Of a stretch of DNA of 64,000 nt, positions 34,504-48,000 are shown piece after piece. The first letter of the stretch is position 1; each line of letters begins with the position of its first letter. Both the position numbers and the translations under genes were made by a program. The stretch covers positions 739,374 through 803,373 of the forward strand of contig VZTG01008661.1 of assembly GCA_013397845.1 (NCBI GenBank), given 5' to 3'. Source of the stretch: Melanocharis versteri (taxonomy: Eukaryota; Chordata; Aves; Passeriformes; Melanocharitidae). Under the pieces are notes generated by a model, which did not search any database, was not told where the DNA came from, and saw nothing but the letters and a program-made list of their open reading frames with translations.

Positions 34504-37430
34504 TCTGGAATTCTTCAGATTTAGCTTCTGTCAACAGGGGTGTTAGCTGTGAAGTCTTCAGGAGTTTCTTCTTGAAGGAACTTGAAGTCTTGATAAATTG
34601 TTCTTAAAAAGAGAAAACTAAGGTTCATACGTAGTCCTGAGCTGAAAAGTGATTAAAAAACAAATACAGAAACAAACAGAATCCCTTGCTAGAGGACCCC
34701 TTCTGAAAACTCTGAGGGTCCCCAGTGCTAACTCACCACTTCTCTACTATGTTTCACTTGTATAACTGCATATTTATATTTGCCATTTAACTTTATTAAC
34801 TCAGATGAGAAAATACCCCAGAATATGTTGCAGTGTGCTCCACCGAGTTCTGGACTAATTAATTTTGTCCCTTTTCATGTTTTTGCATTCCCTTCAAGCA
34901 GTACTGATGAACTTTCACCTCAGACATCGTTTTCTGGGGAAAGTGAAAATATAATTTGCCTTTACTTACGTATTCCTACTAGGAATGGGCTGTTGCCTGC
35001 AATTCAGATGACACAGCAACTCTGGGTTTCCCAAATGTCTTGGTCTCGCTTATCTGTTTTAATCACCTTAAGCATCCTTCATAATCATGGCTGATGTGTG
35101 CACATCAGCAAATGTAGAAATTTACTTTGGGTCAATTAATGTGGCCATAAAATTGCCAGATGGGTAAATGCAGCTCTTCTCTCGCTGTGCACGCAGGCAC
35201 TTATCCAAGCTGGGAAGAGATCTAACCACACCCTGCAGAGCCGAGGTTGTGCATACATGCAAAACTACTTTTGTGGATGTGAGTGCAGAATTTACAGCTG
35301 AAACCCCGGGGAAACAGAGGCGGGGGATGCCCACTGTGTCTCTCGTGGCAATAACAGGCACAGCTTCCAACTTGGCAGCTCATCTCAGTCTGAGTTTCAA
35401 ATATTCACCAGAGAAGCTAGCAGAGATTAGCTTTCAAAGTTAGGTCAGAAAAGTTGTTCCCAATCTTAACGCTCTTGAACATGACCCGTTCCTGTCCTGT
35501 ACTTACACCACTGGGTAGCTGAAGGTTTCGAGGAGGAGAGGTGGAATGAAATCTGAATGTCTTCAGAAGGTATTAATGCAAAAGTGTACACATGTAAATG
35601 TCTCTGGGTTTTGCCTTATGAGCTTTTACTGCTCTGGGTAAGAGTAATTTTCACAGAAGTTCTCTGCTGCTGGAATTGCAAATTTTGTCACTATTCTCCT
35701 TATCTTATTTTCAAAAGCAGAGATTAACAATATTTTATGTATTCACTGATTGTTGCTACCTAAAGGTAATGGATTTACCTTTATCAACCTGTTTGTTGAT
35801 ATAGTGAGTACTGAAATAAAAATGAATGTATTTTTGCACACCCCCTAGTTGTTCAAAGTATACTGTTTTTTACCTATAAAATATATAAAACTACTGCACA
35901 TGTAAATATATTTTCTATGCATCCATAATGATCTGTAATAAAGTTATGTCTATTATAAGAATTATATTAGTTTTATAGTTTATTTTTAAGGAGAAACTAG
36001 TCAGCTGTACCTGAAAATTTGTCTGAGCAACATCATAAAAAAGAGGAAGTATTAAACACAAGAAAGGTTGATCAGAGAGCTCTTTCTGTCATGATCTGTA
36101 CCTTGAGCTCTAACTGCTCTGGATATTGATATCTACTTCTTACTCTACTCATAATCAAACTCTACATTAAGCCCATAAGAATATATTTACACTTTTGGTA
36201 TAGTATTTTAATTGAAAACGTGGATAGTCATGGTTTTCCTGTATCTGTTTTCTGCACCTTTAATGGATGTGAAAACTAAACTAGCTTTGTACCTTATATT
36301 CATTCTTTAAAAGGAGTTAAAATTTTCTCCTCTCCACTCATATTTGTAGAAGGGGGTTAACTTTTTGTACTGACACTGACTAAATCAGACTGGATTTAGA
36401 GCTGCACTGGTTTAATGGTATAGAACTTGCATGGGATCAGATCCTACTGTTTTCGAATTGATGGGAACAAAACCAGGTTCACAGCGTAGAAAGCTTGTAT
36501 TAAATTTTGGTTCAGTAGAAGGTATGGAAAGAATATAGTTTCTTCTTAAAATGATTTATTTAAATTGGTAGACTAGAATTATGCTTAAAACCGAGTGTCT
36601 AGATGCACCTGTTTAAGTCAGCTTCTTGTTCTCTCAGGTATTTAGGCATTGAATTTTCCCCATTAGCAGCATGATTGACACTGTGGTCCTTACAATAACA
36701 CATGATTATAACTCTGAAAATAGCAATTACATAAAATGGAAACCAGATGTTGCATGGAATTTGACTCTCTTGGTTTCTTAGTGAAGTAGATGAATTTGTA
36801 AAGCAGAAAACCACAATCATTATTCAGATGGATTGTACATGAATTAATGACATAATATCTAAATCATATATGGTTGAAAATAATGATTAACTTTAGCTAT
36901 CAAGATAAGCTAATGGAAAACAGATTTTTTTAAAGAAAAAAATCGAGGACATGCTCTTTTCAATACACTTTATCTTTACAGTAATAACAAAACCAGACCT
37001 GCTTTAACATTTCTTTATCCCTTAGATATCAAGGATTTACATTAAAAATAAACTCTTCACAACTTTTAACCTCAGGGAGTGAACTAAATAACCATTTCTA
37101 TTGTTTTTTGTTGAAGGCAAGCACTTTACCTTTTCACACTGGAGCAAATTCGAGCAAATCAGCTCTCCTTAATGATAGTGTTCAGTGAGCAAACCTCAGC
37201 AAATGTTCAGGTTTGTGCCTACACAAGTGTGTAGTGATGCTCAGTCCACAGAGCCAAATTCACAGCACAGACATGCCACTGGACACACTTTGGCAGAATG
37301 GCACAGCAGCTCCTCAGAATTTTAATGCATTCATAACAATGAATATCACCCTTGGTTAGCAACATCGTAAGTGGTTAAGTTTATGAAAGCCCTGGCACAT
37401 CATTTTCACTATCATCTATTCTCAATGACA
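34504..37430. other. Unique noncoding sequence with a mildly GC-richer part at 35180-35400
   Basis: No gene or transposon recognised. Frames on both strands overlap at 35122-35443 (82 and 91 codons), so neither is supported. The part 37080-37420 is complex and repeat-free. Confidence 0.45.
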
Positions 37431-37439
37431 TCATCATTG

Positions 37440-37740
37440 TAAAATTAGGAACTTTCTTTCTCTCTTTCCTGCAGATGTGGAAGTTTGAAATTGCATTCCA
37501 TGGTCCTGTGCCACATTTCATCAGCGTTTTTCCTTTGCTTTCTCCAAAGACTGGCCACATGTGGTGTGTAGATTGCTGGTGCTGTTTGGGATCTCATATC
37601 AAATACTGCTACCTAATCCCAGGCGGCCTCGGCGGGCCCACACCTGCAGCTGATTGAATCCTCCCGGAGTACAAAGCCCTGATTTACAGCATCAAGGATA
37701 CAGGGCCTGGTTGCAGCTGGGCTCCAGCAGGAAAAGGAAG
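37440..37740 (+). other. Pyrimidine tract with acceptor-like CAG, then a GC-richer patch
   Basis: CTTTCTTTCTCTCTTTCCTGCAG ends at 37474 and looks like a strong splice acceptor. An open frame of 60 codons follows to 37657 (start at 37475), but its product is unknown and no donor or partner exon is evident. The segment 37620-37680 is G+C-rich (GGCGGCCTCGGCGGGCCC). It could be an unannotated exon of a noncoding transcript, or chance. Confidence 0.25.
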
Positions 37741-39379
37741 TTGTTCATCATCTTGTGTGCATTTCATTAACAATAGTGTACCCGATATGTAGCTTATACA
37801 ATAATTTCAAATCACTGACAGAGAGCATTATGGTGTTTGGCATTAGGAGGAAAAATACTTCAGGATGGGCAAATTAAATGTGAGCGTGAGGTTTTCATGT
37901 GACCCAGTGAAGGTCCACATGCTGATTTACACTGGGAGGGCTAATCTTGAAATATTTTCATTCCTTAACTTTATCCCATTTCTTTCCTCTTGTTTGATGA
38001 GCAGACTGATCCAGCACTGTGGGCCTCAGTGCACGAGCATGGGGGAAAGCTGCCTCAAGCTATACCCTTCCAGAAGAAAAGGCCTGTAAAAAGACTACTG
38101 AAGGAAGGGACGATCATGGCTACAAACCTATTGTCTTTAAAAACAAGTAACTCATGGTTCAGAAATGAGCCTTGAGATAAATTCTGCCACAGTCTTCCTG
38201 ACTCATGAAGGGATACATCTAATGAAATTTTCATATCTGCACCAGTTAGATGTACAGCTGTGGGAGGAAAGGGGAACAATCGGGATGACATTCTTCAAGC
38301 CTGGGAGTCCTACCCGTTCAGCATCTACTATCCCATGGATTTAGAAGAGATTGTGGGTGCTGTTTCCGGGCAGGACAAATCTTGCCCTTCTTTCACTGGT
38401 CTAAAATGTCTATGACTGACAATTCAGTGGTTTGGCCCACTTATAACAGATGATTATTTACAAAAAATGTTGCATCTTTATGAAATAATATCTTCTGAGT
38501 GTTTTTTTCTCCCGTTTTAGATGACCTTGTTTCTTATTTTAAGGTTTTCATTTTGTTGTTGTTGAGAAAGCTGTCTTGTTTTCTCCCACTTTCCCTAATC
38601 AGAAGACTTACAAGCAGACTCAGAGAAACAGCTGTTGCACACCTGAAAGTTCAAATTCAAATGACATGAACTTTGGATGAACAGTCTCTAAACTGATCTC
38701 ACAGTCTTTTTTTTCAGAAACAATTAAGTAGTTTTCTGACTAAATGGTACACTTTACACTCAGAAGTCATTGAACTTCTGTAATTGTGGTGTCAGATATA
38801 ATTTATATTTGAAGGCATTGAGCTGAAGAATCTTTAAAAAATCTGTTGAATACCTGTACAAATCCAGTTTATTTCTGATGCTGCTAAGACAGAACACTAA
38901 GACAGTTTAAAAACTATCTTATTTATTTGGTGATCAGGGAATTACAAAAGATATCTTGAATGACATATTTTTTAAGAAACACACAGTCATAAATGCAATT
39001 GAAATGTGGTAAGATTTGCACTCAGAAAATCTTAGTTCAATGGTTTTATTATAGCTTTTCATAATCCAGCAGTGCTCTTACTGAAAAGCAAAGAAAAATG
39101 CAGAAAACATTTGCTCTTCAATAAACCCATCAGTTGTTCTTCTTTATCCATTTATTTCATTAATGTGCAACATGAAATGTTTTGCTGGAAACAATTCTCT
39201 CTAATTTGCAAATGCAGTTGATGACTGTAGTTCTTTAATCAAGAAGTAGGTTTAAACAATACAATGTTAAAACACTACAAAAAGAAAAAATATGATTTTC
39301 CCAACCTTTTTCTTGTGATCTCACCATATGTGTGGCAACTGTGTGAATAGTATCACATTCATTAGTGTGTTTTTCTGGG
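37741..39379. other. Unique noncoding sequence
   Basis: No known repeat. Open frames around 37865-38175 are in different phases and have no recognised product. Confidence 0.45.
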
Positions 39380-39407
39380 AAAAAAAAAAAAAAGAAAAAA
39401 AAAAAAA
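39380..39407 (+). repeat. Poly-A tract interrupted by one G
   Basis: A run at 39380-39393, G at 39394, A run at 39395-39407. The downstream sequence shows no duplication matching its flank. Confidence 0.93.
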
Positions 39408-41740
39408 GATTGGAAAGTGTGCAAGACATTACCCAGAAGACTCATTTGTGTAGATAGTTTTAGAGGTATAAATCACAGGGAAAACTCAGCTGTGCCATTT
39501 TCTGTGAGATTCCTCTTGGCTTCAGTGAAGTGAACTTCTAAAATTATTAACTAAACACTGTTCTTACAGGGTGTATAACAATGAGAATAGGAGTAGTGAG
39601 GGTGTTTGTCTTTGAAATGATTTTCAGGCTTAAGCCATATTTTCTTCAGCACCACATGCTGAGTAACATTTTTGGACTCGTTTTCATGGCTACCCAGTTA
39701 TGAAAAAAATGTAACTTCTTGAGTTACCTTAGCCTCCTCAGCCTTTATTCTGTTGCTCCTTATAGGGTCTCCTCACACATCAAGCTACTTTATGATGACC
39801 AAGCTTGTCATTCCTTACTGTGTAAGGTCTGTGCTAAAGACTTCAGTTTCCTATTTGCTTTTTCTCCCTTAATCTTTACTCTTTTTCTCCTCTAATTTAA
39901 TTAAACTAGTCATGATATAAAAATAGGAAGACTGAAGAGATTTGTCTCAGATTGGATATCCTGATTTCACAGAGGGAAGACTACAGGATAAGTTATCTTG
40001 CATTCTGGATCCAGAAATATGAATCTAATTGAGGGCTGGAACAAATCCATTAAATTTGTCTGTAAAAATAATTTGCCTTGAATAGTTATCCATATAGTAT
40101 TGTTGCTGATACAGTTGTAAAAAGCATTTAGCACTTTATAATCCAATCTCTGCCCCTATGCAGGCCTGGGAACGTATTCTGCTTAGGAGGGTAACAACTT
40201 TTACAAAGTGTTCCTCATGGAAATCACCTGGAAAACTTCCAGGATGGCATTCCAGAAGTTATAGTTTTAGCAGTCACAGAAATGCACCACACTGCATTTC
40301 CAGATCCTACATACAGTAAAATGATTGTATGGGGTAGCACCTTCACCTCAACCCAAGAGCACTGTTACGTTATTGAACTGTTTAGCATTTGATATGCAAT
40401 ATGGGATACTCTGAGGCTCTCAGTCATTGCTGGCCCACCTCTGCTCACAGAACAGCCAAGGGTAAGACCTGAGTTGACTTTACAGAAAGCAGAGTTAGAC
40501 CAATACTGAGAACCTTTGGCAATTTTACGTTGCTCAGATCGGTCATGTACAGTTCACAATTCCATATGTATAGGCATGCATGTTTGGGTAAGGCATCGTA
40601 ATTTCTCTTTGAAAATGTTCCTTTTTGCTACAGCTGTTTAATGACCTGCCCTTTTGATATTTTGGCAAAATCTCTGCCTTTTGCATGCCTGGAGTGACAA
40701 AATTTAATTTGGCAGAGTACACACAATATGATGGCTTTAAATAGAACAGAAGTTGCTTGAAACCTAGTCAACAGCATTTAAAGAAAACATTTCATAATGG
40801 GCCAATATGTTCAGCTCTGACTCTTATCAGCTTTTAGGCTATTCCATGAGTAATGTCATCAGGGTTTGAGCCATCTATCAGACAGGCTGTTAGGCTTTTA
40901 TCTAGGTGTACAGCAATATAAATAAAACTGAACCCAAAGCATGGACAAAGCATGAATCTTATCTTGGAGCCATGTCAAATTCAGAGTTCATATGTAGCTT
41001 AAAATATTAAATTTGCTGTATTTGATTGACTATTTGTTAATAAAACTCCTAGGAATCCTATGTAGATTTGATAGCCTACCATGCTAGCTGCTGCCTAAAA
41101 TGTACATATTTTAAAAATGCAGTATCTTTCAAGAAATGACCATTGAAATATAAAATAAGGTACAGAGACAAATATAAAAAAATGTAAAAAAGACTGTACA
41201 AAGAATCCTAGAGTTGTTTCAAGGACTTTAAAGAGTGACGTTTCTGGCTCTTTTCTAAGCAGATTTCACCAGAAATGTCAAGAATTAGTACAAACACAGA
41301 AGTCCTATGGTCCTGTTATACAAACTGAGTCTAAACAAGAGACAGCACAGAGATATATGGTCAGCTATCAACTCTAAGTGGAATTAAGTACTAGAAATAA
41401 TGGTAAGTATCATCTTTGTGTTGAAAACTACTTGACTTAGAGCTAGCTTGGATGTAATCTCATTCTTCTTCTCCCATTGTGCTTCTTCAGAAAAAATGTG
41501 ATATAAGGAAAAAAAAAACAATTGGTTTACAAAACTTCTTGAATGTAGTTTTTTTGCATTTTAGTTCGTAACATATCATTACCTCTCCTGATACTGGCTG
41601 CTCTGATTTTGAACCAAGAGATATATTTATTTTCAACTATTTAGCACAGACAAGTTTTCTAAGGCCTTTTTTTTTTTCTGGAAAGAGGGAAGCGTTGTAA
41701 AATGCCGAATATACAGGGAAGATTTCAGGAGGAGATAAAC
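39408..41740. other. Unique AT-rich noncoding sequence
   Basis: No gene or known repeat. 40690-40930 is complex and repeat-free and could be conserved; inference only. Confidence 0.45.
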
Positions 41741-41813
41741 TATTCTATTCTATTCTATTCTATTCTATTCTATTCTATTCTATTCTATTCTATTCTATTC
41801 TATTCTATTCTAT
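41741..41813 (+). repeat. (TATTC)14 pentanucleotide microsatellite
   Basis: Fourteen perfect TATTC units (41741-41810) followed by TATTTA. In another phase it is ATTCT, which is the motif expanded in human ATXN10 disease; that is a similarity of motif only. Confidence 0.97.
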
Positions 41814-44135
41814 TTACTTATTTATTAATAATTCTTCAAATGTGATTCCTTAATGATACTGACATGTGAGGATCCCTTCACTCCTTATAAAGTAGCTACA
41901 TTTTACTTTTGAAAAAGCGTCTCCTTATAAGCATTTCTATACGTAGTCTTTCTCTTCTTGAACATTAGACGTTCATCTTGCTCCCTTTCATTTCAGTTCA
42001 CAAATCATTATTTTTTTCAGCCAAAGGCTCCTTTATTTGGTAAGTAGCAGAGCAGAACTTTATCCGCATGTTGTCACCACCGGTTTCCAAAATAGCCTAT
42101 TCAAGTGGGTTGGCAAATTCCAACTGAAATGTGTGTAGAACTGAAAACAATATCTGGCTTCTTGAGTTACCAGACTTAATTGTGCCAATGTATGCTTTCA
42201 TTGCCTGTTGCTGCTCCACAGCTTTCTCAAACATAAACAAAACAGAGTTCCAAAATATTAGAACTTTCCAGCTTTGAGCAAGTTGTTTTCTTCCTCAAAT
42301 CAAGTAAGGGAGTTTCTAGTTGTCAAAGAATGGAAAAAGCATTCAAAAATATTATTTCTACCCAACTGCCTTTTAATACTTATTTTGTATTTCATTTTTG
42401 CCCATCGTGTTGCTGATGTGTTTGAGAATGCAGCAGTGGGGAGCTGCCAACTGCTGACCACTGCTCTGGGGAGTCTGTGATGGCACAACTCTCTGCACCT
42501 CTAGTTGGGTGCCATCTTTACCCATTTAATCACAATATATTTATGTATGCTATTAAAGAACAGCTGCAGCACTGTTTATTATTGTACAATACAGTAGAAA
42601 TGAGTGTGATTGATTCAGAGAATATAATTTGAACCTTATGAACTCTGTCAAGCTTGAGAGTCATTCCCATAACCACCTGCTATTTACTGTGAGCTCCTTG
42701 ATTCCATATAGCATTCATATACATGTACATATGAATATACTAACACGTTTTGTTCATGCTTCATAAACTATGTTTCATAAAAGTAGGTAGAACACTCTCC
42801 AGGAATAAAGATAGCAGTGGTCAGCTGTGTTTTAAATTTCATTGTCAACTGGGAAATGAAAATATTGGATAATAGGAACATGAAGATGAGCCCAGAAAAC
42901 TCCTTGACTTAGTGTTAGGCAGGTATGTGATTTGGAATTAATTTCATTTCCTTTTTATGATTATTTGGTGAGGTATTGCAAGTTTTGTCTGCAAATGTTT
43001 GTCTCTAGCAGTGATGCTACAGAAGATGCAAAATAAAATGCCATTACTCACATGAAACTTCATTTATTTTAATGATCCCAGTGGACAGTGATATGGTTCT
43101 CAAGTTAAGCAGAGCACTAATTAAAACAGCTGCTCTGCCCTGTTTTCTTCAGTTTCCTAACTGCTTGGATTCTTCTTTATTCCAATTGTTTGGAGAATTT
43201 TTAAAGCTTAAGTTACGAGGGTGTGGATTAGAAACTGACTACCAAAATGCAACATCTGTAAATTCTTAATTTCTGCTACAGCAGGTGTCAACTTTTCCCT
43301 AGATGACTGTCCTGCTGTTGTTCTGGTTACATGTAGCCTTGTCAACAAGCTGTTCGTCGGCTGGTTTGCTCATGTTTGCTTTCCTTCATTATCATTGATC
43401 AAGCCAAAAACTGGAGAGGGTCAAGGGTGGAATTCCCTTTAGTTCTGTATATTTGATTTAAGGTGTAATCAGATAGGTCATAGAGAAAGAAATGCTGAAT
43501 GAGTAATTGCAAGTGACACTGTCTTTTATGATACTTTGCTTTTCAAGGAGCTGCAAATTGTAATGCTTTGGAACATTAATACATTGGAACAAACTTGACT
43601 TCCTACTTAGCAAAAGCCATAGGAATTCCCTAGATGTCTGAGTATATGTTTCACTAAAAAAGACAATCTGATGAACACATTTTTAGTGATTTAGAATCCA
43701 CTACTATTCTTAGTGTGTTGTTCCTTTGGTTAGCACTCCTCACTGCAATTTCATGCCTGAGTTGTATTGCTCCACTTCCCAGCTGTTGGGAGGCATTTTA
43801 TCTGATAAAATACAATTCCCTTGCCTGACGCTATCAACATTTTTTTTGCAGACTGCAGAAAAATAATTTCTTGGGGTTTGTCTCCTTGTTATGCTCATCA
43901 CAGCCGTCTTGTGCCTTGCAAGAGGCAGGATGCCTAGTCCTTTAAAAGTTCCTGTGACAGTGCTCTAAACCATCATCAGATGTCTTCATCCATATATTTT
44001 GAAGCATGCTTGGTTAATGACTAGCTGTGAGGCTTTCTTGAGACATGCCATGGAACAAAGAGTCCTGATGAAAATGAGAGTATGTTAACCCAGGCTCAGT
44101 GCCACACTGATAGCTGTGTGCTTAGCTAAGAGGGA
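41814..44135. other. Unique noncoding sequence
   Basis: No gene or clear transposon. 42510-42640 is a repeat-free A/T-rich stretch with homeodomain-like cores, candidate conserved noncoding. Opposed frames at 42274-42488 cancel each other. Confidence 0.45.
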
Positions 44136-44139
44136 GTTT

Positions 44140-44215
44140 GTTCCAATGCCTGTTGAAATCAGCAGCTGAGTTCTCATTTGAGTTCTGGAACAGGCCCATG
44201 TTTTTAGGACTTTAC
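44140..44215 (+). repeat. Possible relic of an ancient sauropsid repeat
   Basis: TGTTGAAATCAGCAGCTGAGTTCTCATTTGAGTTCTGGAACAGGCCCATG-like order (44150-44200) resembles 'ATTGAAATCAATGGGAGTTTTGCC...GAGCAGGCCC' of an old repeat. The match is weak and from memory, so it is given as a possibility only. Confidence 0.25.
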
Positions 44216-44699
44216 AGATTTCTTATTAATAAAATTACTTTTTGAGATTTTATATCTCATGTGAACCTTTATTTGGTCCCATGTGACTTCTTTCTATTAT
44301 CCTTTTAGGTATCAATCCATGTAATAAATAGATAAGAAATGATTAGTGAATCTGAGATGAAGCCATCACTTTTTTCTATGTTTTCCCATCATATATAAAA
44401 AAATTAATTTTCAGTCTTTTCCCTCTTTTTTTTCTGATTATTAACTATTTGTCAACGATTTAGTATTTCCACAATAATTCTGATTAACTTTGAGTATCAA
44501 CCTGATTTGCTAAAACCTGCTCCAAACTCAGCGTCTGGGGTAAAGTCAAGGGAGTCTCTGCTTGCTCTCAAATTCAGGGGGCAAAATATGTGCTAATATT
44601 TTATTGGCACTGCATGGAAGGAGAAACTTTTTGTGCAAATAAGCAACTAAATTGGATCAAATAGCCAGGAAATCACAAGTAAGAAGGGCTCACCTATAA
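44216..44699. other. Unique AT-rich noncoding sequence
   Basis: Nothing recognised. Confidence 0.5.
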
Positions 44700-45070
44700 G
44701 GGTGGATAGATCTCCCTGGTTCTTCCATGTAGGAGCATTCTGGTGCAGCTGTTCACCCTGCACAGAGAGACTTTCTGGTGTTGGATGCAGATTGTTGCCC
44801 ATCTGCTGCACCAGGGCCCAGGTGAAAGAGATGAAAAATGGGTCTAGAAGTGCAGAGCTGTATCAGTGTCGTGCAGTGCCTGATGTGGTAATTCCCGAGG
44901 CAGGGTACCCATGCTTGGCACCCCTGCACTGCTCCCCTCACAGCTCCCAGGCAGCAGTCAGCAGTGAGATGACACCTCCAAAAGACGCTGCTGTGAGTTC
45001 AGAGTTTCCTACAGCTGGCTGTGCAGGTGAATGCTCCCCGCCTGCGTGTGTGTGCTCCAAAGCCTGTTGA
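44700..45070 (+). other. GC-richer noncoding patch with a long but unsupported frame
   Basis: A 122-codon open frame (44702-45070) has a Cys-rich product without recognisable domain, while the minus strand is open over much of the same DNA (44753-44941, 44999-45217). No Kozak context, no splice partners and no similarity that I recognise. The base composition is higher in G+C than the flanks, which by itself lengthens frames. Confidence 0.35.
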
Positions 45071-48000
45071 ATTCAGTGACCAGGCTCCTACTGGTTTCTC
45101 TGGGCTTTGGAATAAGTCTTCAGGACTTTTATGCTTTGGAATGGCCTCGTGCTTTCTCAGACTCCAAAGTTTCTGAATCAGAGTGTTCAGTCTGTCTCTA
45201 TTTCTGTGTGTTTCCATGCTTCTGAAGGAGGCAGAAGATGGAATATGAGCTGGATTGTGTGCTTGCTATGTGGCAGTTATGTGCGTGCCACAGATTGGAC
45301 ACTGCTGCTGGAATAAAGGAAAATAGGTTTATGGGCAACTTTATGGCTGTAAGAATAAAGTAAGTCAAAAAAGTGCCAAGAAAATCTAAGAATGAAATTC
45401 CAGCAATCTTTTAAAACAGAATATGAAATCTCATTTTGAAAACGCTCTGAAACCTCTACCAAATAATTTTCCATTTTCCTTTTAATTGCCTGGAATAAAT
45501 AATCTATTTGTTCCTATTGCTCAGCCCTTTCACAACCCCAAGTCAAAATCAGGTAAGTGCTGGAAGAATTCTTAATTTTTCTCAAACAGTTTCTCTATTG
45601 AAATCTGACTCAGTGAGGTTGTAGTAAATTTGTTTGTTTTGCTATTTGTTTGTAGTAAACTCTTTTTTTGCCCGAAGAGGCAAAACAAGGAGTGAGTGTG
45701 GAGATATGTGGGCCCATCTATTAGATTGCACCCTGGAGTAAAATCAGGCTACCTACAATGATATTACCGACTTTATATTTTTATCTGAGGGCATCCTCCA
45801 GCTTTTCTTCACTCATAAAATATTGCACAATATGTTACTCTTTGACATCAAATATTTAAGCTAACACAGGGTTTCTACTGTCTCACAGAATATTTTCTCT
45901 AGCATCCTTTGAAAAGCAAAAATTCTAGGGAAAATTCAGAAAAGCATAAAAAGAGTTGATAAATAGGAGTTTCAACTTGTTTCTGTGATGAATTGTCTCC
46001 AACAACCTGGTAAGTAGGGTCATTCAGTGCATATTTCCATGATTAACTCAACTTTCATTTTAGCTTTGCAGTTCACCTTTAAATATTTAGTTTGGTTCCT
46101 GTGGACAAATGTTGATGTTGGCTCTCTTGTCAGACTGATGAAAATGTTACACAGATGTCCTTTGGTGATTCAGTCCCACTAAAAGGCCTGCAAATTGCTA
46201 AATGATGAACTCTCTTTCTCCATCATTCTTTTGGTTGGTGACTTTCACTTAGGATCCTTTGCTACTTGCTCTGTGTGCTTGTCAAATGTCCCTGCTCTTT
46301 CTAAATGCAGTATTGTCTGTCTGTTTGCTGCACAAACTGGCTGCATTACACTCGTTTGAGAAGACTGCATTTTACTGGTTGCTGATTAGAACTGATGACA
46401 ATGTCCCACATCCTCTTTAGGAATAAGTTGTCTCAGACGTTAAAGCAGTTCCCTCAGCAGTTTTACTGGTAGCTGATAAAGAGCCCCTTCCCTAGCAAAA
46501 TACCAGTAGCTCAATCCCACATATCATTTCAGGAAGCCTAATTTAGCCTGCACAAAAATTCTATTTCTCAGTCAGGTCTTTCACCCCCCCACCCCTGGAA
46601 AATATGAAATTCTCTTTCTTCTTGTGGGTTTCCATAGCTGACTTGGTAACAAAAGCACTGTAATCCCTGGCTCTTTTCCCTTCCTAGTCATTTGGGGAAT
46701 GTTCTGCTGCACTCATTTGAATTTGAACTGCTGTTTCAGTAATTTTGGGGATCCTCAAATTGCAAGGCTGGGAACAAATAGAAGAGAGAGAGAGGTTCTC
46801 ATACTAATTTAGATGCCTAGAGTTAGGAGACTGCTCTCCTCAGCTTGCGTACTACATAACCTTAACCAGTAACACTCCTGCCTTATTTATAATACAGATT
46901 GCTCTCTTTAAAGGGGAGGCTGGAATTTAGATCATATCTGCATTCGAATACTTCATCCATCACAGCACAACCACACATCCAGCTGCAGAGCACTTTGATT
47001 AGCACTTAATATACAAGTAGCGAAACTGCTTTATCAAAATTATAAGACTGAATTGCTCAAGGAGAGAACATTTCTATGTAGTGTTCACTGAAGCCCAATT
47101 GTTCTTTCATTCTTTCTTAAGAACAGGCAAGGGGGAGTCAGTTGTTTCAACACTGTCCCGTGGCCTGAAGGTCAGCTTTGCTTCTGACTTTTCCTTCAAA
47201 ATTCAGAACTCACACTGGCAGTCTCATGTGTCTTGAGCATTGCACCTAGCCAAAATGGCAGTGATTTCACTTCACCTAACAGCTAGAGAGAGTGACAGAC
47301 TACATAGTGAAATTTTGGATGGATGAATGTGTTTTCTTTTCACGGTATATAGTTTCTCCAGTATCTCTGGTAGTCTTCATATTGCTTTCTATGGTTTTGT
47401 GGACAGCTTCTGAAACCCAGAGTATTATTTTCATTCTTTAGGAAAGCTACTCTAATTTTAGTGGGTGAAGTTTGATTCCTTTAGTGCACCTTACATTTTG
47501 GCTGTATCTACACTACACAGCCAAGCACCGTTCTTGTGACATGTCAGCTTGCACAAAGAGAGCTGGCATGTCCACAGGGAATGGTGTGGTGCCACACGGG
47601 ATACCAGCCCAGCTGTGAGGACACAGCAGCTTGGAGGTCTGGCAATCCCTGAGCCGAGCCCTGCTGACAACACTGCTGTAGATCAGGGATTTGCTTGTTC
47701 TGAGCTACTTTGGCTAGTTCTTCCTGCGCCAGTACCATGTGATTATAGAAAAATCCCACTTCATGGTAAATTGAGGGACTTTGTAATGTTTTTTACTTAA
47801 TTGTGTTGCATTTTTTTCCACGTGCTGATTGAAAGTTAACCTTGTGTTGATTAATTGATACAAACAAACCATAATTAGCATTGCTCCAGAGGCTAACTTC
47901 CATTGCTGGCAAAATGAGGTTTAACTTCATTCATTTTCGTGGACTTGAGCCTGCTTATGTCAACACCGACTTTGGCCTTGGAGAATGAAAACAATAGAGT

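Noticed and set aside
44702..45070. Cys-rich open frame of 122 codons
   Set aside because: Overlapped by minus-strand frames, no known cysteine-motif spacing, no signal peptide, and GC-richer composition explains the lack of stops.
47500..47760. Possible old repeat starting GTATCTACACTACACAG
   Set aside because: Only the first 15-20 bases recall a remembered sauropsid repeat end; no further landmarks were found.
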